DNA of 11,585 bases from Kordiimonadaceae bacterium (GTDB taxonomy: Bacteria; Pseudomonadota; Alphaproteobacteria; Sphingomonadales; Kordiimonadaceae), in the NCBI GenBank assembly GCA_016763495.1, contig JAESTR010000045.1:1-11585 (forward strand), written 5' to 3'. Position 1 is the first letter of the stretch, and each line of letters opens with the position of its first letter. The translations under genes were made by a program, and so were the position numbers. Positions 1-7,652 of the stretch are shown in pieces. Under the pieces are notes generated by a model. The model worked only from the letters and a program-made list of their open reading frames with translations. It was not told where the DNA came from and did no database searches.

Positions 1-16
1 AAATATAAGACAGCAT
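1..16 (-). CDS. Start of ABC transporter permease (DppB/OppB-like), cut by window edge
   Basis: The last base of the substrate-binding gene's TGA stop is the first base of an ATG at 16-14, giving a TGATG overlap. A strong GGAGG lies about six bases upstream of this ATG. Only the codons M-L-S-Y-I are inside the window. They match the usual first residues of peptide-transporter inner-membrane permeases of the DppB/OppB type (M-L-x-Y-I-L-R-R), and such a permease commonly follows a family-5 binding protein. The overlap implies translational coupling. The assignment rests on five residues and gene order, so it is an inference. Confidence 0.55.
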
Positions 17-1641
17 CAAGCGCCTCCTTTTTCAGTATTGGCGGTCGGTAGGACCTTACTCTTTTGGCGATAGACACCCCAGAAACGAGGCGTGCCGATA
101 ACCCAGCTTTTCAGGCCTACAATTTCTTTTCGTGTTAACATCAAGTCCTGCGAATTATACAAGCCAATGATGGGAAGGTCTTTACGCATAAGGGCATGGA
201 GTTGCTCAAATAGGGACTGACGTTCATCAACGGTCTCTGCAATTTCGGTTTGAGCCAGCAGTGCCAGCGCTTTGCTACTGTTCCACTGGTTGGCAGCATT
301 CTTGGACTTTAAGCCCGTGATAATCAGATAGTTTAAATAGGGTTCTGTTCGGGCTGAATAATCGAAGGATGAAATCTGAAACGCCCCAGAATAGAAGTTA
401 TTAAGCTGGCTGGCCCAATCAAGTACTTCAAGCTCCGCATTTATACCTGCGTCCAGTAACATGGAGTGCAGGATTATGGCATTATCATACAGTTGTGGAT
501 TTTTACGATTTGTCTGTATTTTAATGACTTCACCAGCATATTTGGCTTGTGCCAGATATTTTTTTGTTTTTGCAGGGTTATACTCGTACCAGTCGTTATG
601 CGCAGCTGTGTGATATGGGCTTTTGCCAGGAACCGCGCTGCTGTTGGCTTTGCCAAAACCCAGCGTGGCGTATTTTGCCAGTCCATCTCGGTCAATTGCA
701 TGCATGATCGCTTTTCGGATATTCGGGTCACTCAATAGGGGATCATTTGTCTGTAAAAGGAAAGTTGTCCAATTAAGCACCGGGTAGACGTCGCGTCGAA
801 TATTTTGCAGGCCATCAAGTTCGGGGTAGAGGGTCAAAGGCGCCCGGTAGATATCGATATCACCGGCTAAAAGCGCTGATTTTGCGACCGCAGTGTCAGA
901 CACAATGAGAAAACGCAGCCGCTTGCTTAATGCCTGTTTTTTCCCGGTATACCCATCTGTAGGCAAGTTACTAGCTTGGTAGTCATCAAATCGTTCAAGG
1001 TCGACATATTCGCCGTGACGCCATTCTTTTAATTTATAGGGGCCTGTGCCGATTGGCTGCATTAAGCGGCCTTCTTCATCCACAGACTGGGGATGTATTA
1101 TCGCGGAAAAACACTGCACATTTGCCAGCCGGTGCAAGAAAGTAAAGCTTGGTTTCTCTATGGTAAAACGAATCTCGTATCGGGAAACCACATTTACAGA
1201 CAACAAGTTAACTGAGTAACTAGTCGATCCATCAAACCATGGTTTGCAGCGCCAGCGAGTTTTTGGGTCCATAAAGCGTTGCCAGTTCCAGCGAACGTGT
1301 TCGGCTGTTACTTCCTCCCCATTATGGAACTTTACGCCTTGCCGCAATGTGAAAAAATAATGGGTTTTGTCTTCTGATAAGCTGATTTTTTCAGCGAGCA
1401 TCGGGGCGACATCAAGGTTTTTTTTGTACCCAACGAGCCCTTCAAATATGTGATGCACAACCATATCTGTGGTGCTATCACGCTTTACGCCCGGATTAAG
1501 GGAGCGGATATCGGCTGCAATGACAATACGCAGCATGTCTTTTGTATCAGCTGCCGAGACAGGCAAAGACGCACCAAAAAGGGCACAAAGAAGGGTGCTC
1601 AAACACAGAGTAAAATTTATTAGAAGGCTGGGGGGCTTCAA
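16..1641 (-). CDS. ABC transporter periplasmic substrate-binding protein, family 5 (dipeptide/oligopeptide type)
   Basis: This is the extracytoplasmic solute receptor of a Dpp/Opp-type ABC importer (SBP_bac_5). The frame is open to an ATG at 1692, but the better start is TTG at 1641. It overlaps the preceding gene's stop (TTGA) and has GGAG eight bases upstream at 1650-1653. The resulting 541-residue protein begins MKPPSLLINF, followed by a hydrophobic segment and a likely signal-peptidase I site after residue 30 (PVSA/AD). The mature part shows family hallmarks: the S-L-N-P start, 'FEGLVGY', 'TLRQGVKFHNGEEVTAEHV', 'PIGTGPYKLKEW', and later 'DPNIRKAIMHAIDRDGLA'. Length is normal for the family. 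It lies last before the permease in the long minus-strand operon. Family 5 proteins bind peptides but also opines, sugars, nickel and other ligands, so the ligand here is not known. The upstream frameshift may reduce its coupled translation. Confidence 0.9.
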   Translation of the reverse strand: MKPPSLLINFTLCLSTLLCALFGASLPVSAADTKDMLRIVIAADIRSLNPGVKRDSTTDMVVHHIFEGLVGYKKNLDVAPMLAEKISLSEDKTHYFFTLRQGVKFHNGEEVTAEHVRWNWQRFMDPKTRWRCKPWFDGSTSYSVNLLSVNVVSRYEIRFTIEKPSFTFLHRLANVQCFSAIIHPQSVDEEGRLMQPIGTGPYKLKEWRHGEYVDLERFDDYQASNLPTDGYTGKKQALSKRLRFLIVSDTAVAKSALLAGDIDIYRAPLTLYPELDGLQNIRRDVYPVLNWTTFLLQTNDPLLSDPNIRKAIMHAIDRDGLAKYATLGFGKANSSAVPGKSPYHTAAHNDWYEYNPAKTKKYLAQAKYAGEVIKIQTNRKNPQLYDNAIILHSMLLDAGINAELEVLDWASQLNNFYSGAFQISSFDYSARTEPYLNYLIITGLKSKNAANQWNSSKALALLAQTEIAETVDERQSLFEQLHALMRKDLPIIGLYNSQDLMLTRKEIVGLKSWVIGTPRFWGVYRQKSKVLPTANTEKGGA

Positions 1642-2725
1642 AATCCATACTCCATAAACTCTACACCTTGATGTGGCGCGCGGGCTATCCACATTTTCTT
1701 TGCTGTTGTATCCATAATAATGCTTGCAACAGTAGCAGACATATTACCGCCCGGCCGAGCCGCTGGTTGGCGCAACACAGCATCTGGGCTACCATAGTTG
1801 TCAGCAAAGGCGCGTTTAAAAGTATCTATAGTGATCTTGCCGTGATCTTTTTCAAGCACAGAAAACACTCTGCTATCCCTGTAAAGGGATTCCGGAGTGC
1901 GGCGCAGGCCGACATCTTTCAAGTTAGCGAGTGCCGCAGGTATTTTAAAATGGTTCGCGTGGCTCAATATTCCATTTTCAGGCTGCATCCAGAAGACATC
2001 ATCTGGGGTGGCTTCAAGCCCTACGGCTTCGCCTCCTCTATGGCTGATCAATAGGAAATGCGAGAAAGAGATCTCAGCCTGCATCACCATACTTAACGCT
2101 GGAGCTAATCTTTTTTGCGAAAGCAAAGTCCTACGGATAAAGGGGTTGGGTATACCGGTGCGGCCATAATCTTGGTCAGAATGCAGGCCATTTGCGGTGA
2201 GGGCGATGCCTTCACTATTCATGCCGCTGCGCGCTAATTGCCCCGCCTCAACAAAAGTGAGTATATCCGGCTGATCCTCATAGTGAATTTTGACGACAAT
2301 GCCTGAATCCGCGCATTTTGGGTTCCAATCCCAATTCTGGCCATGAAGCAAATGCCCGTTGGCTGTCGCAGACGGCAATGCGAGCAATGCAGTGCATTCC
2401 TCTTGTGCTTCTTGTGCGGGCTGTTTATTTTTCCAAAACAATAACTCAGTACGGGCGTTTAGTATGATGATGTGTTCGAGCGGTTGCTCGCTACCTTGTG
2501 CGATTGCCTCCATTTCATGAAGAAATTCGCTGTTGTAATCGGCGATTTTTGGAGCAAAACGCTTAGCCAATTCGGTAGCTTCAGGCCATGTTACACCTGA
2601 TTTTCCAAAGCTTTCTTTGTAAATATCAATACCGATTGCAATTTGATTGCCAGCTTGGCGACATATGACAGGCCACGCTCAGCAGCATTGCCTTCAATCT
2701 CAATGAGCGGAAAACCTTTGGTCAT
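1638..2725 (-). pseudogene. Frameshifted C45-family Ntn hydrolase / isopenicillin-N acyltransferase-like gene
   Basis: The product resembles acyl-CoA:6-aminopenicillanate acyltransferase (peptidase family C45), Ntn hydrolases that self-cleave before a cysteine and then break or form amide bonds. The long open part (1638-2570) has 'LNARTELLF', the likely nucleophile Cys in 'EECTALLAL', and 'HGQNWDW', all typical of the family. It has no good start, only TTG at 2570. The proper start is ATG 2725, four bases after hydrolase 1 ends, with AAGGA upstream. That frame reads MTKGFPLIEIEGNAAERGLSY and then goes out of frame near 2661-2664, stopping at 2591. Adding one base there (TATGT to TATGGT) joins it to '...GRQAGNQIAIGIDIYKESFG' and on into the long frame. 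The restored protein has 362 residues, normal for the family, with the nucleophile at Cys111. The cause may be a true mutation or a sequence error. The rest is undamaged, so any mutation is recent. Confidence 0.85.
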
Positions 2726-2729
2726 ACTG

Positions 2730-3587
2730 TTATCCTTCTCCGCCGGTGGTGGAGGCGTCATTAAAGCCTGCTTTATTTAAACAATCTGCAAAAAATGTCT
2801 GCACTGACGGCATCATTGGTACGCTGTCATGCCCAATGCCTGGTACGATATCATGACGCACGACTATGCCATTATTTTCAAAACTGGTTTTGAGAGACAC
2901 CATGCGTTCCAGTCTGTTGGTACCTGCGTCGTTTGCGCCTTCCATCCATAGGGGGGAGGACGGTTTTATGGTGATCTCCCAAGTCTCTGTATCGTCCCCG
3001 CCAATCACCATCTGCACAGGTGTTTTCCGCATATCGTTGAGAAGGATAGGTTGGTCAAAATGCTCAGCCATACCGCCCGTGCCGCAATGCCATTTTATAC
3101 TATCATCAAGTAACGTAACCATACCGGGTGCGCCGACAGATAGGCCTATCATCCGGTCAGCATGCAGGTAAAAGAAACGGTGTACAAAATGCGCGCCCCC
3201 TGAAAAACCAAACAGCATCAATGCTTTTTCTGCGATACGGTACTTTTGACTAATCTCATCAATCATAGACAGTAGAATAGTGTCAAACCGGATATCCCGG
3301 TATTTAAGGAACTTATAATTTCCCAAATCTTTTGGATCCTCGATTCCGGCAGGGAACTGGGGGGCAAGAATGATGCATTTGTGTTTTTCACCAAATTCCA
3401 TGAACATGTCACGGTACATCATACCCCGCCGGTGGGTGCCATGTACAAGCACAGCAACCGGGTATTCTTTTGTCGCGTTTTCGTCATAGTCTTTGGGCAC
3501 GTACATCCAATAGGAAAACCGTTGATCGAACTGACACGCAAATTGTGTGGTCATGCCGATATCATAATATCCAAGTGAGCTGCTCAT
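2730..3587 (-). CDS. Alpha/beta hydrolase (putative esterase), paralogue 1
   Basis: A 285-residue cytoplasmic alpha/beta-hydrolase with no signal peptide. The frame is open to a TTG at 3614, but ATG 3587 is chosen because GGAG lies seven bases before it. The order of motifs fits the fold: 'LVHGTHR' oxyanion segment (about 47-53), nucleophile elbow G-F-S-G-G with Ser129, acid Asp199 in 'GGDDTET', and His253 in 'GIGHDS'. The general shape recalls polyhydroxybutyrate-depolymerase/esterase-like proteins, but I cannot name a substrate. It is collinear along its length with the second hydrolase in this window and shares the unusual block 'GANDAGxNRxxR' (about 217-228). It sits between the aminotransferase (65-nt gap) and the C45 gene (4-nt gap), so it is almost certainly co-transcribed. 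I infer that it hydrolyses an ester or similar bond in the imported compound. Confidence 0.85.
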   Translation of the reverse strand: MSSSLGYYDIGMTTQFACQFDQRFSYWMYVPKDYDENATKEYPVAVLVHGTHRRGMMYRDMFMEFGEKHKCIILAPQFPAGIEDPKDLGNYKFLKYRDIRFDTILLSMIDEISQKYRIAEKALMLFGFSGGAHFVHRFFYLHADRMIGLSVGAPGMVTLLDDSIKWHCGTGGMAEHFDQPILLNDMRKTPVQMVIGGDDTETWEITIKPSSPLWMEGANDAGTNRLERMVSLKTSFENNGIVVRHDIVPGIGHDSVPMMPSVQTFFADCLNKAGFNDASTTGGEG

Positions 3588-3652
3588 GCTCTTACTCCAA
3601 AAACTAATACTCAAAACAAAAACGATAGTTTGCTACCAAAGCGGTGCAAAGA

Positions 3653-5032
3653 TTAGGAAAAGTGACGGTATGTTTCATCAAGGGCTTTACGCAAAATACC
3701 CATCATTTCGTCAATTTCTTCATTAGTGATGATAAGAGGGGGCGATGTCATCAGGCAATCTCGTGCAGCACGGATGATTAAGCCGTTTTCTAGGCACAAA
3801 TCCCGGCAAAAGGCTGCCACACCTTTGTCTGAAGCGAATGATTTTCTCGCCTCTTTGTCTTCCACGAGCTCAAGTGCCGCAATCATGCTGCTGCCCCTTA
3901 CTTCGCCCACCAGAGGGTGGTCAGAAAATTCAGCCAATTTGGCTTGAAAGTACGGCCCTGTTTCGTTTTTAGCCTTTTCCATGATGCCGCCTTCATCCAG
4001 CAGTTCCAGGTTTTTAAGGGCAACAGCAGCGCATGTAGGGTGGCCTGAATATGTAAAGCCGTGCACCCAGTCACCCCCCTCGTTGATTATTTTATCGGCG
4101 ATCCTGTCACCAAATACTGCAGCAGCGATCGGCAAATAACCCGAGGATAAACCTTTTGCGATTGTCATAACATCTGGCTCAATACCAAAAGTTTGTGAGC
4201 CAAACCATTCGCCAGTGCGGCCAAAACCGCAAACAACTTCGTCAGCGACCAACAGTACATCATACTTTTTGCAGATACGGTTAATCTCGGGCCAGTAGGA
4301 TTTTGGCGGCACCATGACGCCGCCGGCACCGTAAATAGGTTCGCCAATAAAGGCCGCGACGTTATCTGCACCCATTTCTAAGATCTTGGTTTCAAGCGCG
4401 CGCGCGGTTTTCAAACCAAATTCTTCAAACTCCATGTCACCCCCATGCTTATACCAGTAGGGCGCTTCGATATGCTCTACAAAATTTGGCAACGGAAGGT
4501 CGGATTGAGGGTGCATTTCTTCTAGGCCAGATAGGCTTGCGGTGGCGGTTGTTACGCCGTGATAGCCATAATCACGACTGATGAATAGCTTTTTGGCAGG
4601 TTTGCCTTCCAAGTTCCAATAAAAGCGAATGGCCTTTACGATGGTATCATTAGCTTCGGACCCTGAGTTGGTGAAGAATACATGGTCCAGGCCTTCTGGT
4701 GTTAGGCTCGCGATTTTTCTTGCAAGCTTTGTTGTAGCCGCAGTTGTCGTGCCAAAAAACGTATTATAATAGGGGACTTGCTGCATTTGTTCTAAAGCAG
4801 CATCCATCAATTCTTTGCAGTCATAGCCTACATTTACGCACCAGAGCCCAGACATACTATCCAGATATTTTTTACCGCTGTCATCCCACAAGTAAACGCC
4901 CGCTGCTTTTTCAATAACGCGAACACCTGTTTCGTGCAGCTGCTTACTGTCAGCAAAAGGGTGTATGTGATGGTCGCGGTCTATTTCAGCCAGCGTTTTA
5001 TTCGATAAGATATTTTTGTCTGATACGTTCAT
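3653..5032 (-). CDS. Class III PLP-dependent aminotransferase (SpuC / omega-amino acid:pyruvate type)
   Basis: A 459-residue fold-type I aminotransferase that transfers an amino group from an amine or omega-amino acid to a 2-oxo acid, usually pyruvate. Visible motifs are the N-terminal 'DHHIHPFAD' (20-28), 'GLWCVNVGY' (62-70), the phosphate-binding 'SGSEAND' (123-129), 'GYHG' (156-159), Asp264 in 'VADEVVCGFGRTGEW' for the pyridine nitrogen, and the Schiff-base Lys293 in 'IAKGLSSGYLP'. Arg421 in 'GLIIRAARD' corresponds to the flexible arginine that binds the carboxylate in omega-transaminases. Length and N-terminus match putrescine:pyruvate aminotransferase SpuC, but this subgroup also takes other primary amines, so the substrate is open. 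It starts at ATG 5032 with only a weak GAG upstream. It follows the TonB receptor after a 69-nt gap with a hairpin. I infer that it deaminates the amine part of the imported compound. Confidence 0.92.
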   Translation of the reverse strand: MNVSDKNILSNKTLAEIDRDHHIHPFADSKQLHETGVRVIEKAAGVYLWDDSGKKYLDSMSGLWCVNVGYDCKELMDAALEQMQQVPYYNTFFGTTTAATTKLARKIASLTPEGLDHVFFTNSGSEANDTIVKAIRFYWNLEGKPAKKLFISRDYGYHGVTTATASLSGLEEMHPQSDLPLPNFVEHIEAPYWYKHGGDMEFEEFGLKTARALETKILEMGADNVAAFIGEPIYGAGGVMVPPKSYWPEINRICKKYDVLLVADEVVCGFGRTGEWFGSQTFGIEPDVMTIAKGLSSGYLPIAAAVFGDRIADKIINEGGDWVHGFTYSGHPTCAAVALKNLELLDEGGIMEKAKNETGPYFQAKLAEFSDHPLVGEVRGSSMIAALELVEDKEARKSFASDKGVAAFCRDLCLENGLIIRAARDCLMTSPPLIITNEEIDEMMGILRKALDETYRHFS

Positions 5033-5066
5033 TTTTAGTCTCGTTTATTCGTGCACTTTAAAGGGT

Positions 5067-5091
5067 GCGAGTGGGGATGAACCCCGCTCGC
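5067..5091. other. Hairpin between TonB receptor and aminotransferase genes
   Basis: GCGAG-T-GGGG, loop ATGAA, CCCC-G-CTCGC (plus strand). There are nine Watson-Crick pairs with one internal position, which is C/A in the minus-strand transcript. No U-run follows on either side, so it is unlikely to be an efficient intrinsic terminator. It could be a partial terminator or an mRNA end-stabiliser separating receptor from enzyme expression. Confidence 0.6.
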
Positions 5092-5101
5092 AATTAATTA
5101 T

Positions 5102-7192
5102 CTAATAGTTGATTGTGTAGGAGATTGATCCACTCCTGCCCGACGCTTTCGAGAAGCAGCAATCATCTGCTTGCAGTTGCGAAAGGTTGGAGAAATAGTC
5201 TTCATTCAACAGGTTATCGACAGACAGTGTTATGCGCCCCGGACCCATATCAAAGGATGTAGAAACATCCACAAGTTTGAAGGAATCGATCTTTGCTTCG
5301 CCAAAGTCGAGGCTGCCGGGGAACTCATCGCGGCTACCGGAATAAAGTCCCTGTACGCGCAGGTTCCAGCTATCACTAATGTCATATTCGATATAGCCAG
5401 TTACTTTGCCCGGCGGGATACTCCTGCCTGAAAGAGGGGTACGGTCTGGTGTCGTTTCATTCCCTGAAATCAGTGATACAGTGGTCCCCCAACGGAACTC
5501 ATCAGTTGGACTGCCCGTAAATGAAAGCTCCAAGCCTTGCACACGTTCCGGCGCTAAAGATATGCGGAATTGGCCCGTTTCCTCTATAAATCTTACTCGT
5601 GTCCCAAGGTTGGAACGATTTTCATAAAAAGCCAGTTGAAAGCCCCAAGTTTCCCATGTGCCGCGGAAACCAGCCTCATAGCTATCAATAACAGATGCCT
5701 CTAACTCTAAATCTTCAACATTGCCGGGCAGATCTTGTTGCCGCAACAAACGACCAACTTCGGATACGGAAAAACCTTGAGAATAGCTTGTTACAAAGTC
5801 AAAATGGTCCGTTAAATTAATAACTGCGCCAATATTGACCGGCGTTGCACTATAGCTGATGTTGCCACCTGCAATGTCGACTTCGGAAAACAACGTTGTG
5901 AAATTGGGCACGTCTAGGCTGATATTCTCATGGCGAATACCGCCGCGCAACACCAGCCATTCGCCTACAGGAATTTTAAACTGAGCAAAACCTGCAACTG
6001 TCTTCATCCGAATAGCGGGGGCAAATAATCTACCATCTAACAAGCCTTGACCTGTTTTATCATTCAGGTAATCCATGCCCCAGAGCACGTCCGCACCTTC
6101 AAGTATATCGTCTAGTGGCGTTGTGACATCTAGCCGGCCGCCAAATTTTTTGCTGTGTATAAAAGACTGACCACCCCCGGGGAAATAGTCAGAAAAGCTG
6201 AAGATATTGTCTGCTCTTTGATAAAACCCTTGAAGCCTAAAGGCACTGCCCATCACATCACTATGGCTGTAGTTCATGCTTAATAAAGTATTTTCGATAC
6301 CTAAATCGGCGGAGCGTGGGTCCTCGCCAAGTACAGAACTTGTTGGTATATTATTGGCAAAATCTCCGTCGATTTTTATATAATCTGAATCTTGTTTACG
6401 ATTATAATGTGTTGCCATTACCTCAATACGCTGATCGCCAAAATTATGGCCAACTTTCGCAAAAATATCGTAGCTGGTTGTGTCCGCTATACCACCATCA
6501 TCGTGGGGATCAGCAGGAATAAGTGTGCCATCTGCATCATAGAATGAGCCTACCCACTGAACATGTCCATTTACGATAAAATCAAAACTACCGGACTTAC
6601 CGCTGACACCTTGGGTGATAGAAGGGGACCAACTATCGCTGAGTTTGTTCAATGAGAAGCCTAGGTCTACTTTCGTAAAAAAACTGAGATCGCCTTCGTC
6701 AGGGGTTTTTGTGATGTAATTGATCACCCCCCCAGCACCGCCGTTTCCGTACAATGCCGTTGCGCCGCGGATAACTTCAATGCTTCCAAGAACAGATGGA
6801 TGAATAGACCTGAAATCCTGCGCACCATCCCGTAGCGGCGTGGTAATTGGTATGCCGTCTACCAACACTGTTGGTTTGCGGCCTCGCAGCGTGTGATCGA
6901 AGTTTGTTGACGATATTTTACCGCCGCTGGTACCGAAACCTGGAATATGCTTGCCAAGAATGGCACCCAGATCATTGTCGATTGCGAGAATAGCCTTTAG
7001 TTCTTCTTTTCCAATTATCGTAACCGACCCGGGGTAGGTTTCAATTGAATCTGGTAAGCGCGAACCGCTGCTTGTCACCACAATCTCTTCAAATTCGACA
7101 ACCTCTTTTGTGTTTTCGTCAGCTTGCGCTAAGGCAGGCGATGACACTATGAAGGCCGCGATTGATGCAGAACTTAGAAATATATTCTTCAT
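5102..7192 (-). CDS. TonB-dependent outer-membrane receptor
   Basis: A 696-residue outer-membrane active transporter powered by TonB-ExbB-ExbD. It has a signal peptide with a likely cut after residue 22 (PALA/QA) and a TonB-box-like 'FEEIVVTSS' (34-42). The plug domain spans roughly residues 45-165 and contains 'LRGRKPTVLVDGIPI' and 'IEVIRGATALYGNGGAGGVINYITK'. A long beta-barrel follows, with 'DNLLNEDYFSNL' near the end and a C-terminal strand 'SISYTINY' ending in an aromatic residue, as the BAM complex requires. Adjacent cysteines at 678-679 near the C-terminus are a minor oddity. The start at ATG 7192 has GGGAG six bases upstream. By sequence alone it resembles siderophore receptors. Its place at the head of an operon with hydrolases, an aminotransferase and a peptide-type binding protein suggests uptake of an organic nutrient instead. 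The ligand is unknown. Confidence 0.93.
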   Translation of the reverse strand: MKNIFLSSASIAAFIVSSPALAQADENTKEVVEFEEIVVTSSGSRLPDSIETYPGSVTIIGKEELKAILAIDNDLGAILGKHIPGFGTSGGKISSTNFDHTLRGRKPTVLVDGIPITTPLRDGAQDFRSIHPSVLGSIEVIRGATALYGNGGAGGVINYITKTPDEGDLSFFTKVDLGFSLNKLSDSWSPSITQGVSGKSGSFDFIVNGHVQWVGSFYDADGTLIPADPHDDGGIADTTSYDIFAKVGHNFGDQRIEVMATHYNRKQDSDYIKIDGDFANNIPTSSVLGEDPRSADLGIENTLLSMNYSHSDVMGSAFRLQGFYQRADNIFSFSDYFPGGGQSFIHSKKFGGRLDVTTPLDDILEGADVLWGMDYLNDKTGQGLLDGRLFAPAIRMKTVAGFAQFKIPVGEWLVLRGGIRHENISLDVPNFTTLFSEVDIAGGNISYSATPVNIGAVINLTDHFDFVTSYSQGFSVSEVGRLLRQQDLPGNVEDLELEASVIDSYEAGFRGTWETWGFQLAFYENRSNLGTRVRFIEETGQFRISLAPERVQGLELSFTGSPTDEFRWGTTVSLISGNETTPDRTPLSGRSIPPGKVTGYIEYDISDSWNLRVQGLYSGSRDEFPGSLDFGEAKIDSFKLVDVSTSFDMGPGRITLSVDNLLNEDYFSNLSQLQADDCCFSKASGRSGSISYTINY

Positions 7193-7226
7193 CGGATTCT
7201 CCCTATGTTTTTAATGAGCCTATAGT

Positions 7227-7260
7227 ATTTACAGAATGCTTCTTTAAACATTCTGTAAAT
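7227..7260. repeat. Perfect 12-bp inverted repeat at the TonB-receptor transcription start (possible operator)
   Basis: ATTTACAGAATG (7227-7238) and CATTCTGTAAAT (7249-7260) are exact reverse complements separated by ten bases. The repeat begins two bases after the proposed -10 box and covers the expected +1, 35 to 68 bases before the ATG. That position suits a repressor site. It could equally form a hairpin in the leader RNA. The arms differ from the TGGTAYT motif next to it, so a second regulator is possible. Confidence 0.65.
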
Positions 7261-7286
7261 GGTATTTAAACACTTCATAATACCAT
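7259..7286. repeat. ATGGTATT-N12-AATACCAT inverted repeat over the TonB-receptor promoter
   Basis: ATGGTATT at 7259-7266 and its exact reverse complement at 7279-7286 span the -10 box and spacer. TGGT/ACCA half-sites are known for FadR- and PdhR-type GntR regulators, though usually with shorter spacing. Similar half-sites flank the divergent hydrolase 2/regulator region, so this is a candidate operator for the neighbouring GntR protein. Confidence 0.55.
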
Positions 7287-7291
7287 GTCAA
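7263..7291 (-). promoter_or_regulatory. Sigma70-like promoter for the TonB-receptor operon
   Basis: On the minus strand, a perfect TTGACA (7291-7286) is followed after 17 bases by TAAATA (7268-7263). An overlapping TTAAAT with 16-base spacing is an alternative -10. Transcription would start near 7256, leaving a leader of about 65 nt with a good Shine-Dalgarno. The -35 is consensus and the -10 weak, a pattern consistent with a regulated promoter. Confidence 0.6.
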
Positions 7292-7652
7292 GGCAGGCAA
7301 TAGATATCCGGCCTCGCAAATAGGGTCATTGCAAGTAGGGTTTTCTCCTCATTTTACGTCAAAACACAGCTTTAGCAGCACGGTGGCTAACAGGCTGATT
7401 CATACAAATTCTATATTTTATCCATATATTTCATCATATTATGGTATTCCTTGATCGAAGTGTTGGGCTGCTACTGCCTAAGGATGGTCGATCACTCTTA
7501 GGGTAAAACTGGTGGTCAAAAAATGTTTCCCTCACCAGCGAATTTCCATGTGAAATAGCGCTGATGGTGCATGTAAAATAAAAATTTCTCTCAATACTTG
7601 GCACTATCAGAAAGCATAATACTTTCTGGCGGCGAGGTAACTTTAGCTTGAA

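Larger units (their letters stand above)
7193..7652. other. Intergenic region upstream of the TonB receptor
   Basis: No convincing gene is present. The left third holds the receptor promoter and inverted repeats listed separately. Further right are a lone ATGGTATT at 7441-7448, a TGATCGA/TCGATCA inverted pair (7452-7458 and 7488-7494), CTGGTG/CACCAG (7509-7514 and 7533-7538), and a small perfect hairpin CAGAAAG/CTTTCTG (7608-7628). The last lies just downstream of hydrolase 2 but has no adjacent U-run on the minus strand, so it is at best a weak terminator. Confidence 0.6.

Noticed and set aside
1642..1692. ATG-initiated N-terminal extension of the substrate-binding protein
   Set aside because: It lies wholly inside the C45 coding region, lacks a signal-peptide-like start, and the TTG at 1641 has a better ribosome-binding site and stop/start overlap.
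2591..2725. Programmed ribosomal frameshifting in the C45 gene
   Set aside because: There is no slippery heptamer or evident stimulatory structure near 2661-2664; a plain one-base deletion or sequence error explains it better.
3588..3614. TTG-initiated extension of hydrolase 1
   Set aside because: ATG 3587 has a clear GGAG at proper distance; the GGAG itself lies within the extension.
5102..7192. Naming the TonB receptor a siderophore receptor
   Set aside because: Plug motifs are shared by many TonB receptors, and the neighbouring genes point to nutrient catabolism; no siderophore or iron genes are seen.
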